DNA from: Albidovulum inexpectatum
Lineage (GTDB): Bacteria; Pseudomonadota; Alphaproteobacteria; Rhodobacterales; Rhodobacteraceae
DNA: 64,000 nucleotides
NCBI RefSeq assembly: GCF_002927635.1
Contig: NZ_PRDS01000002.1
Span: 124,001 to 188,000 of the forward strand
Direction: 5' to 3'
Translations under genes and position numbers: made by a program
Notes under the pieces: model-generated
Database searches by the model: none
Told to the model about the DNA's origin: nothing
The model's input: only the letters and a program-made list of their open reading frames with translations
Part shown: piece after piece, positions 57,906 through 64,000 of the stretch
Numbering within the stretch: position 1 is the stretch's first letter
Layout: every line of letters begins with the position of its first letter

Positions 57906-58562
57906 TTAGCGTCGAAAGCGCCGGAACTTGTGACGGTTGCGCTGGATGAAGTCCTTGATGAAGAAGGTCAGCCCGCCCAGTTCCTTGCCCTTCAGATAGG
58001 CAAACCCGGACATCGCCCCGATCGCAGCCCCGATCGTGTCCACGATCAGGTCGCCCATCGTGTCCATCAGGCCCGACTTCTGCATGTTCGTGCCGAATGT
58101 CTGGTCCATGGCGAATTCGAAGATCTCCCACAGGGCGCCTATGGACAGGGCGAAACAGAACCCCATGAAGGCAACGGCCCATGGCGGCGCGGCATAGCGG
58201 TCGCCCTCGAACAGCATCAGCATGAAAAGGAAACCGATCAGGCCAAAGCCCAATGCCGATCCGCCATGCAGGGCGATATCCCACCACCAGAACCGGTTGT
58301 AGAAATCCATTGCCTCGCCCAGGAAGATCGTCGCGAAGACGAACACGACGATGGCCGCAAAGAAAGACGTCGGCAGGCGGATTCCGAAACGCTGCGTAAA
58401 GAAGACCGGCAGCAATGACAGACCAAAGGTCGCCACGGAAACGAATGCAAGCGACCACCGAAACTCCACCAATGCGGCAAGAAAGGCCACGGCAAGAACC
58501 GCCCAGATAACCTGGACCACAAGAGGCTGGCGGCGAAGTCGCTTGTACCACATGCGCCCCAT
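57906..58562 (-). CDS. Polytopic membrane protein, DUF2238/YjdF-like
   Basis: A 218-residue inner-membrane protein with about six hydrophobic segments. Conserved-looking charged residues within the membrane region are WWWDIALHGGSALGFGLIGF, GALWEIFEFAMDQ and DTMGDLIVDTIGAAIGA, a pattern resembling DUF2238 proteins. The function is unknown. A second in-frame ATG (58553) has a better GGGGCGC ribosome site and would shorten it by three residues. Convergent with selO. Confidence 0.7.
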   Translation of the reverse strand: MGRMWYKRLRRQPLVVQVIWAVLAVAFLAALVEFRWSLAFVSVATFGLSLLPVFFTQRFGIRLPTSFFAAIVVFVFATIFLGEAMDFYNRFWWWDIALHGGSALGFGLIGFLFMLMLFEGDRYAAPPWAVAFMGFCFALSIGALWEIFEFAMDQTFGTNMQKSGLMDTMGDLIVDTIGAAIGAMSGFAYLKGKELGGLTFFIKDFIQRNRHKFRRFRR

Positions 58563-58618
58563 CTAGGGGCAGAGCCGGAGATCTTCAACATTCATCGCCG
58601 AACGACTAAGTCATTGGC

Positions 58619-59323
58619 ATGCGCCTGCGGCTTGCCTCATACAACCTTCACAAGTGCCTCGGCATGGACCGCAGGCGCAAGCCTGCGCGCAACGCCAAGG
58701 TCATCGCGGCGCTGAACGCCGATATCGTCGCCCTGCAGGAAGTGGATCACCGCCTGGGTCAGCGTCCGGCCGCCATGCCCATGGGCTTGCTGGAACGCGC
58801 GACGGGCCTGCGGGTGCTGGCTTTCGCGCTGGACGGGCCCAGCCTGGGCTGGCACGGGCAGACGATTCTTGTCCGCCCCGAGATCGCGCCCATCGCGCTG
58901 CGCCGCATCGTCCTGCCGGGGCTGGAGCCGCGCGGCGCGGTTCTGGCCGAGCTGGAAACCCGCGCGGGCCCCTTGCGCGTGATCGGCGTGCATCTGGGCC
59001 TTGTCAAGCGCAGCCGGGTGATGCAGCTGGCGGCGATCCGGGCCGCGATCAGCCACAGGCCCGTCATGCCGACCGCGATTCTGGGCGATTTCAACGATTG
59101 GTCAGCCTCGGGCTGCGGCGAACATCTGGCGCCGGACTTTCGCCTGCACGCCCCGGGCCGCACCTTTCCGGCGCCCGGCCCGATGGGCGCTCTGGATCGC
59201 ATCGCCGTCGGGTTCGGGTTGCATCTGATCGATGCCGGAACGTTCCAGGCACCACCGGCGCGGATCGCATCGGACCATCTGCCCATCTGGGCCGATGTCT
59301 GGATCGGCAGTCCGGATGACTGA
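58619..59323 (+). CDS. Endonuclease/exonuclease/phosphatase family protein
   Basis: A 234-residue DNase I-fold hydrolase. Active-site landmarks are SYNLHKC (N9), LQEVDHR with the metal Glu, GVHLGL, LGDFNDW and ASDHLPIWADV. No signal peptide. The family includes nucleases and phosphodiesterases for lipids or sugars; this one cannot be narrowed. It is followed by tRNA-Gly. Confidence 0.88.
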   Translation: MRLRLASYNLHKCLGMDRRRKPARNAKVIAALNADIVALQEVDHRLGQRPAAMPMGLLERATGLRVLAFALDGPSLGWHGQTILVRPEIAPIALRRIVLPGLEPRGAVLAELETRAGPLRVIGVHLGLVKRSRVMQLAAIRAAISHRPVMPTAILGDFNDWSASGCGEHLAPDFRLHAPGRTFPAPGPMGALDRIAVGFGLHLIDAGTFQAPPARIASDHLPIWADVWIGSPDD

Positions 59324-59368
59324 CCCTCTTGCACGAAGTCATGAGCCGCGATAATGAACGGCCCAGAG

Positions 59369-59442
59369 GCGGGTGTAGCTCAATGGTAGAGCAGCAGCTT
59401 CCCAAGCTGACGACGAGGGTTCGATTCCCTTCACCCGCTCCA
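59369..59442 (+). tRNA. tRNA-Gly (anticodon CCC)
   Basis: A 74-nt cloverleaf with CCA encoded. Acceptor GCGGGTG pairs with CACCCGC; D-arm GCTC/GAGC; anticodon loop TTCCCAA gives CCC for GGG codons; T-arm GAGGG/CCCTT with loop TTCGATT; discriminator T. The first pair of the anticodon stem is a G-A mismatch, otherwise all stems are sound. Confidence 0.95.
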
Positions 59443-59465
59443 TCACCCCAAGTCTTTCCAATTGC

Positions 59466-60437
59466 TCATGTGGTGGGCTTGCGTTCGGCCTCGACCATGA
59501 CGCACAGGATTTCGAACAAGAGCGATGCCGCCAGCCAGGCCGTTCCCCCCGTGGGATCAAGCGGCGGAGAAACCTCGACGAGATCGGCCGCGACGATGTT
59601 CAGACCACGGCATTCGCGCACCACGCACATCGCGTCATAGGCGTTCGGCCCGCCCCATTCGGGCGTGCCCGTGCCAGGCGCGACCGAGGGATCGACGAAA
59701 TCAATATCGTAGGACAGATAGGCAGGGCCGCTTCCGACGATTTCGCGCGCCTCTGCCATCACGTCAGGGATACCGCGATCAAACATCTCTTCGATCGTGA
59801 CGATGCGAATGCCGTGGTCGCGCGCGAAATCGCGATCGGCGCTGTCATACATCGTACCCCGAATGCCAATCTGGACCATGCGGCCGGGATCCAGCAGCCC
59901 CTCCTCGACCGCCACGCGAAACGGGTTGCCGTGCGTCAGGGCCGAGCCGCCGAAATAGGGTGGAAACAGATCGGTGTGGCTATCGAAATGAACCAGTCCC
60001 AACGGGCCATCCGCAGCCAGAGCGCGCAGGATCGGCAAGGTGCACAGGTGGTCGCCACCCACGGCGATGGGCCGAATGCCCCGCGCGCGCAGGCCGGCGA
60101 AATGGTCCTGAAACCGGCGCAACGTATCGCCATTGTCAACCGGATTGGGGTTCACGTCGCCCAGATCGGCGCAGTTCACGGCCTCGAACGGGCGCAGGCC
60201 CGTGACCGGGTGCTGAGCCCGGACCATAGTGGACAGGTCGCGAATCTGCCTTGCGCCGTGCCGCGCGCCGCTACGGTTCGTGACGCCGCCATCCCAGGGA
60301 AGTCCGACAAAACCGATCTGGACATCCCCGATACGCGGATGATCCATGCCCAGATGGGGCAGCCGCATGAAGCTGGGCACACCCGCAAAGCGCGGAAGAT
60401 CCATCCCTGAAACCGGCTGAAAGAACCGATCGACCAT
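59466..60437 (-). CDS. Agmatinase-family ureohydrolase, second paralogue
   Basis: A 323-residue dimanganese ureohydrolase. Metal motifs are GGDHLCTLP, HFDSHTDLF and YDIDFVDPSVAPGTGTPEWGG. The loop after the second motif reads THGNPFRVAVEEGLL instead of the DHGTMF of the paralogue at 52157, closer to enzymes acting on guanidino acids, so guanidinobutyrase or guanidinopropionase activity is possible. The start preceded by AAGGGGGAC is preferred over an upstream one. It stands alone between tRNA-Gly and an HNH gene. Confidence 0.85.
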   Translation of the reverse strand: MVDRFFQPVSGMDLPRFAGVPSFMRLPHLGMDHPRIGDVQIGFVGLPWDGGVTNRSGARHGARQIRDLSTMVRAQHPVTGLRPFEAVNCADLGDVNPNPVDNGDTLRRFQDHFAGLRARGIRPIAVGGDHLCTLPILRALAADGPLGLVHFDSHTDLFPPYFGGSALTHGNPFRVAVEEGLLDPGRMVQIGIRGTMYDSADRDFARDHGIRIVTIEEMFDRGIPDVMAEAREIVGSGPAYLSYDIDFVDPSVAPGTGTPEWGGPNAYDAMCVVRECRGLNIVAADLVEVSPPLDPTGGTAWLAASLLFEILCVMVEAERKPTT

Positions 60438-60500
60438 GTGTCCCCCTTTGGCGTTGGCCAGCATCCCCCCGAATGCATACGGCAACGCCGGGAAGCAGAT

Positions 60501-61100
60501 TCAGGCCTCGAGCTCGGCATCCCAATACAGGAAGTCCGTCCAGCTTTCGTGCAGATGGTTTGGCGGAAAACGCCTCCCGATCCTTTGCAGATCCTCGGCC
60601 GTCGGGCGATAAGGTTTGCGACGCAAGGTCAGGCCTGACCGCTCCAACGGTTTGTTCGCCTTGCGCAGATTGCAGGGCGAACAGGCGGCGACGACGTTTT
60701 CCCAGCTTGTCACACCGCCCAGCGACCGCGGCAGAACGTGATCGAACGTCAGATCGCCCTTCGAGCCGCAATACTGACAGGAAAATTCGTCGCGCAGAAA
60801 AAGATTGAAGCGCGTGAAGGCCACGCGCTTCTTGGGTTTCACATAATCCTTCAGAACAACGACCGAGGGTATCCGTATCGCCATCCTCTGCGACCGGACG
60901 ACCCTGTCATATTCCGCAAGGATCGTCACGCGGTCCAGGAAGACCGCCTTGATCGCCTCTTGCCACGGCCATAGGGACAGCGGGAAGTAGGAAAGCGGCC
61001 GAAAATCGGCATTCAGGACAAGTGCCGGATAATGCCGAATGGCGGCGGGATCCCGTACGAATTCGGTTCTGAAGTCCTGATGGGCGCCATCTTGCAGCAT
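60501..61100 (-). CDS. HNH endonuclease family protein
   Basis: A 199-residue protein with an N-terminal domain typical of the alphaproteobacterial stand-alone HNH group (ALVLNADFRPLSYFPLSLWPWQEAI). The HNH zinc finger has C108/C111 and C140/C143, with DH at 120-121 and N135 as catalytic residues. Such genes are chromosomal housekeeping members of unknown function, not linked here to any mobile element. The start is the ATG at 61100. Confidence 0.88.
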   Translation of the reverse strand: MLQDGAHQDFRTEFVRDPAAIRHYPALVLNADFRPLSYFPLSLWPWQEAIKAVFLDRVTILAEYDRVVRSQRMAIRIPSVVVLKDYVKPKKRVAFTRFNLFLRDEFSCQYCGSKGDLTFDHVLPRSLGGVTSWENVVAACSPCNLRKANKPLERSGLTLRRKPYRPTAEDLQRIGRRFPPNHLHESWTDFLYWDAELEA

Positions 61101-61208
61101 GGCATCGTCCTCGTCTGCGCGGGCAGCGGGGACGGACCGGTTTCAGCCGTCCCGGCAACAGCCCTGGGCGGGTTGTCCGAACGGCCCCGGCGGGCGGGTC
61201 CGCCCAAC

Positions 61209-61217
61209 TTATCCACA
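61209..61217 (+). promoter_or_regulatory. Perfect DnaA box
   Basis: TTATCCACA matches the strong DnaA box exactly, followed by ACTATATATGG. It follows a GGGCGG-GT-CCGCCC palindrome (61192-61205). It stands alone in the divergent gap 61101-61300, so an origin is unlikely; local DnaA regulation is possible. Confidence 0.45.
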
Positions 61218-61238
61218 ACTATATATGGCGTATGGCGT

Positions 61239-61267
61239 CTGACAAGCCCCGCCATCTGCGCTATGCT
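61239..61267 (+). promoter_or_regulatory. Sigma70-type promoter of the glyoxalase-family gene
   Basis: CTGACA (61239-61244) and TATGCT (61262-61267) are separated by exactly 17 nt, giving a start site about 27 nt before the ATG at 61301. Confidence 0.6.
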
Positions 61268-61300
61268 TCTATTCCATGCAGATCACGGGAAGATGACACG

Positions 61301-61750
61301 ATGCCTAGGGTAACCGGAACGCTGGAGGCCGCCCTTTATGCCACCGATCTGGATCGGGCCGAAAGGTTCTACACCGATATCGTCGGACTGACGGTCATCG
61401 CGCGCAAGCCGGGGCGGCACGTCTTTTTCGCCGTCGGCCGGTCGGTACTGCTGGTCTTTGATCCCCGCGCAACCCTGTCCCCGCCCCGCCCGGACGCGGC
61501 TTTGCCCGTTCCCGCACATGGCGCAACCGGCCCTGGGCATTACTGCTTTCGCGTGGACAGGGACGAACTGGATGCCTGGCGTTTGCACCTGGAACGCCAC
61601 GGGATCGCGATCGAAGCCGAAATCGCATGGCCGAACGGCGCCAGATCGATCTATGTCCGCGACCCGGCGGGCAATTCGATCGAATTCGGAGAAGAGGCGC
61701 TGTGGTTCAGCCCCGGTGCGACAGATGCCCCGGATGACGGCGATCGCTGA
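61301..61750 (+). CDS. Glyoxalase/bleomycin resistance (VOC) family protein
   Basis: A 149-residue vicinal oxygen chelate protein. Two beta-alpha-beta-beta-beta units are recognisable: LYATDLDRAERFYTDIVGL and later HYCFRV, with DPAGNSIEFGEE as the C-terminal metal-ligand strand. Substrate unknown. The ATG with GGGAAGATGACACG upstream is chosen; a longer frame would extend through the promoter. Confidence 0.85.
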   Translation: MPRVTGTLEAALYATDLDRAERFYTDIVGLTVIARKPGRHVFFAVGRSVLLVFDPRATLSPPRPDAALPVPAHGATGPGHYCFRVDRDELDAWRLHLERHGIAIEAEIAWPNGARSIYVRDPAGNSIEFGEEALWFSPGATDAPDDGDR

Positions 61751-61850
61751 CGCGCACGGGGACCGGCTGGCTGACCATAGGCGGTAGAGACGCCACGATC
61801 CCCGCCCCCACCAGAATGGCTGCGAAAGCGGTCAGCGCGACTAGCAACAT
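61707..61850 (-). CDS. Possible 47-residue membrane or secreted peptide
   Basis: A short frame encoding MLLVALTAFAAILVGAGIVASLP followed by a basic, polar tail. It has a single hydrophobic segment and a good ribosome site (GGGAGACGGAAGA). Its 3' end overlaps the end of the glyoxalase gene on the opposite strand by 44 nt. No family is recognised. It may be a real small membrane protein that automated callers would miss. Confidence 0.45.
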   Translation of the reverse strand: MLLVALTAFAAILVGAGIVASLPPMVSQPVPVRVSDRRHPGHLSHRG

Positions 61851-61916
61851 TCTTCCGTCTCCCTCAACGTTCTGGTTCGAAAGTTAAGCATCGCCCAGGG
61901 GGTTTCAAGCCCCAAT

Positions 61917-62588
61917 TCAGCCCTGCGGCAATTTCTGGCGCAAGAACCCCAGCGCGGCCGACAATCCGTCCGGAGATATGCCATGGCCCGTGCCCTTCAT
62001 GACATGGGCGTAGGTCTCGAACCCCGCCTGGGACAGCGCCTGCCCCGCGACCTGCATGTCGGCAAAGGGAACCATCGGGTCCTGATCGCCATGACACAAC
62101 AATACCGGCGGTTTGCTGACGGCTTCCTTTTCAAGCAGTTCGGGGTCAAGCAACCGCCCCGAGAACCCGACGATCGCCGCGACCGGTTCGGGCCGCCGCG
62201 GCAGAACATGCAGCGCCATCATCGTGCCTTGCGAGAACCCGACCACGGCAAGCTGATCGGGAGTCATTGCCTCTTCGGCCAGCCGTGCATCGATAAAGGC
62301 ATTCAGATCATCGACCGATTGACGAAAGCTTGCGCGCGATTCCTCTTCGCTGGAACCGTCCAGCCAGGGAATGGGGAACCACTGATACCCGAAAGGGTTG
62401 TTGCGGCACTTCTCGGGCGCGTCCGGTGCGATGAAGACCGTGTTGGGAAGATGCGGCGCCAAGGGATCGGCAAGGCCCAGAAGATCCGCGCCATCCGCCC
62501 CATAGCCGTGCAGGAAAATCACCATTGCATTGGCCTGCCCCGACTTTGCCGGCCGGCGTCCGAAACGCAATTCACGAATCATCTGCAT
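61917..62588 (-). CDS. Carboxylesterase/phospholipase-type alpha/beta hydrolase
   Basis: A 223-residue hydrolase of the acyl-protein thioesterase/carboxylesterase type. HGYGADGADLL forms the oxyanion region, S119 in GFSQG is the nucleophile, D170 in GDQDPMVPF the acid and H202 in GTGHGI the base. No signal peptide. AAGGAGAC precedes the ATG; a second ATG two codons later is possible. The substrate is an ester of unknown nature. Confidence 0.9.
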   Translation of the reverse strand: MQMIRELRFGRRPAKSGQANAMVIFLHGYGADGADLLGLADPLAPHLPNTVFIAPDAPEKCRNNPFGYQWFPIPWLDGSSEEESRASFRQSVDDLNAFIDARLAEEAMTPDQLAVVGFSQGTMMALHVLPRRPEPVAAIVGFSGRLLDPELLEKEAVSKPPVLLCHGDQDPMVPFADMQVAGQALSQAGFETYAHVMKGTGHGISPDGLSAALGFLRQKLPQG

Positions 62589-62660
62589 TGTCTCCTTGCC
62601 TATGCGCGCCCATGGTTTAGGCAAGCGGGCCGTTCGCCGCAACCATGCCCCAAGGGCGGT

Positions 62661-64000
62661 CTAGACCGGAAGATCGCCCGGCGGGTTCGGCAGCAGCCGG
62701 GCCATGACGTCCAGCGCACGCGCAAAATCGGGCTCGGGCACGGCCCCGTTCAGCGCGATCCGCACCGCGTTGGGCGCGTGACCGTCCACCAGCGCGAATT
62801 CGTCGGCCGAGCGCACCAGAACGCCCCGCGCCTCGGCCTCACGCGTGAAGGTCGAGGCCCGCCAGCCCACCGGCAGACGCAGCCACAGAAATGCCAGCCC
62901 CTTTTGCCACGACAGATCATAGGCCCCCAGCGCGTTGACCGCCATTTCCAGCCTGCGCGCATATACACGGTTCACCCTGTCGCGCAATTCGGTCGCCTCG
63001 CCCGTCTCGAACAGAGCCTCGACGATATCGGCCACGGGGCGGGCAAGACCGAAATAGGCGTGTTGCGCGGCCAGCCGCCCCGCTTCGCCCAGGCCCGTCG
63101 GACAGACAATCGCGCCAAGACGCAGACCTGCAACCACCGATTTGGAGATCGAGCTGACATGCCACGTGCGCTCGGGCGCCAGAGCGCGCAGCGACGGATC
63201 GGTCGAACGCTCGACCGAATAGCAGTCATCCTCGATGATCTGCAGGTCGTGCCTGCGCGCGACTTCGACCAGGGCGGCCCGCCGATCCGAAGACATGCGC
63301 ACCGCCGTCGGGTTTTGCGCCTCGGTCGTCACCATCACGATCCGTGCGCCCGTGCGGCGGCAGGCGACGTCCAGCGCGTCCGGGCGCATCCCATCACCAT
63401 CCAGCGCCACCGGAACAAGCTCTGCCCGGTTCAGCCGTGCCGCATGGCGAAAGCCGGGATAGGCCAGTTCTTCGCAAATGACATGAGGCCGCGCACCCTT
63501 CAGGCAGCATTGCAGGGCGACGTTCAATCCGTTTTGCCCACCATGTGTCAATACAATATCCTCGGGGCCGATCTGCCCCAGGATGCGGTCGCTCAACCAT
63601 TCCACATACAATTCGCGCAGCCTGTGATCGCGTCGCAAGCCGGCATAGCCCAGATAGTCCTGACACTTCGCAGCACCCAGGGTCGAAAGGATGTCGGCGA
63701 TCGCCTGGGCCTGACCGACATCGGGAATCTGCGGCGAGCGAAGTTCGACCACCATTGGCAGATCCGGCCGCGGATCCAGCATAAGCGGTTGATCCGCGCC
63801 AAATTTCGGCCGCGTTGAGGCCACATAGGTCCCACGGCCGACGGCGGCCTCCAGAAGCCCCTCTTGCGTTGCGATCTGATAGGCGCGTGCCACGGTTCCA
63901 GGCGTAATCCCCAGCTTCCATGCCAGATCGCGCACCGGTGGCAACCTGTCGCCCTCGCGCAACTGACCGTCACGCACCGCTTCACGCAGGGCGCGGGCCA
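62661..64000 (-). CDS. MocR/PdxR-type GntR regulator fused to an aminotransferase domain (5' end outside window)
   Basis: The visible 446 residues start within the GntR winged-helix domain (ALREAVRDGQL, then GDRLPPVRDLAWKLGITPGTVARAYQ) and continue into a fold-type I PLP domain. IIEDDCYSVERS and SISKSVVAGLRLG hold the PLP-binding Asp and Lys. Such proteins regulate amino-acid or B6 metabolism genes, often divergent neighbours. The N-terminal 15-25 residues lie beyond the right edge. The downstream esterase gene is 72 nt away. Confidence 0.9.
   Translation of the reverse strand, partial: ARALREAVRDGQLREGDRLPPVRDLAWKLGITPGTVARAYQIATQEGLLEAAVGRGTYVASTRPKFGADQPLMLDPRPDLPMVVELRSPQIPDVGQAQAIADILSTLGAAKCQDYLGYAGLRRDHRLRELYVEWLSDRILGQIGPEDIVLTHGGQNGLNVALQCCLKGARPHVICEELAYPGFRHAARLNRAELVPVALDGDGMRPDALDVACRRTGARIVMVTTEAQNPTAVRMSSDRRAALVEVARRHDLQIIEDDCYSVERSTDPSLRALAPERTWHVSSISKSVVAGLRLGAIVCPTGLGEAGRLAAQHAYFGLARPVADIVEALFETGEATELRDRVNRVYARRLEMAVNALGAYDLSWQKGLAFLWLRLPVGWRASTFTREAEARGVLVRSADEFALVDGHAPNAVRIALNGAVPEPDFARALDVMARLLPNPPGDLPV

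Noticed and set aside
60501-61100. HNH nuclease as part of a defence or restriction system
   Set aside because: There is no methyltransferase, helicase or toxin partner nearby, and the N-terminal domain matches a common chromosomal family.
61209-61217. Chromosomal origin of replication
   Set aside because: Only a single DnaA box is seen, with no dnaA, parAB or hemE-type neighbours and no box cluster.

Overview
The window is a 64 kb piece of a GC-rich (about mid-60s % by eye) alphaproteobacterial chromosome. The gene set fits Rhodobacterales, most likely a Paracoccus-like member of the Paracoccaceae. The pointers are the heterotetrameric sarcosine oxidase operon, the rhizobial/rhodobacterial glycerol ABC transporter with its DUF2160 protein, CcmI, DUF4167 and DUF1289 proteins, the alphaproteobacterial lptF-lptG-lptD-surA-pdxA-rsmA cluster, and prfA-prmC. 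Genus assignment is inference. About 63 protein genes and one tRNA fill nearly the whole window. Most genes sit in short operons with ATGA, TGATG or TAGTG overlaps. I see no insertion sequence, prophage, CRISPR array or rRNA.

Layout. 1-3.3 kb: sugar-nucleotide genes (CDP-glucose synthesis, an epimerase) and a membrane-anchored arylsulfotransferase-like protein. 3.2-5.6 kb: CcdA and a BlaI/BlaR1-type sensor pair. 5.7-11.8 kb: a six-gene glycerol-type ABC importer operon on the minus strand. 12.1-18.4 kb: a LapG-like cysteine protease, then a translationally coupled GMC oxidoreductase, glycosyltransferase and Gfo/Idh dehydrogenase, a divergent epimerase, and a Tat-exported phosphoesterase. 18.5-20.1 kb: iron superoxide dismutase, a cysteine-rich secreted small protein and a c-type cytochrome. 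20.1-25.6 kb: soxB-(extra gene)-soxD-soxA-soxG.

25.8-27.7 kb: ccmI, ruvX and DUF1289. 27.7-32.6 kb: GDP-mannose synthesis (manC and a phosphomannomutase) with a second arylsulfotransferase-like paralogue. 33-41 kb: housekeeping genes (ndk, ABC-F, marC, aspartic protease, ABC exporter, holC, pepA). 41.1-48.7 kb: outer-membrane LPS assembly (lptFGD, surA), pdxA and rsmA. 48.8-53.1 kb: DUF4167, prmC, prfA, DUF1499 and a ureohydrolase. 53.3-58.6 kb: mazG, an iron-binding protein, nucleoside hydrolase, SelO and a membrane protein. 58.6-64 kb: a nuclease-family phosphatase, tRNA-Gly(CCC), a second ureohydrolase, an HNH endonuclease, a glyoxalase, an esterase and a truncated MocR-type regulator at the right edge.

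Themes. Three separate loci supply envelope carbohydrate precursors, and two of them carry an arylsulfotransferase-like gene beside sugar-activating enzymes. Carbon and nitrogen uptake (glycerol, sarcosine, guanidino compounds, nucleosides) forms a second theme. The most noteworthy oddities are a complementary loss of ATPase motifs in the two glycerol-importer ATPases, a lower-GC membrane-protein gene wedged inside the sox operon, the repeated arylsulfotransferase/sugar-nucleotide pairing, and several palindromes at operon control points. No clearly new multi-gene defence or mobile system is visible.
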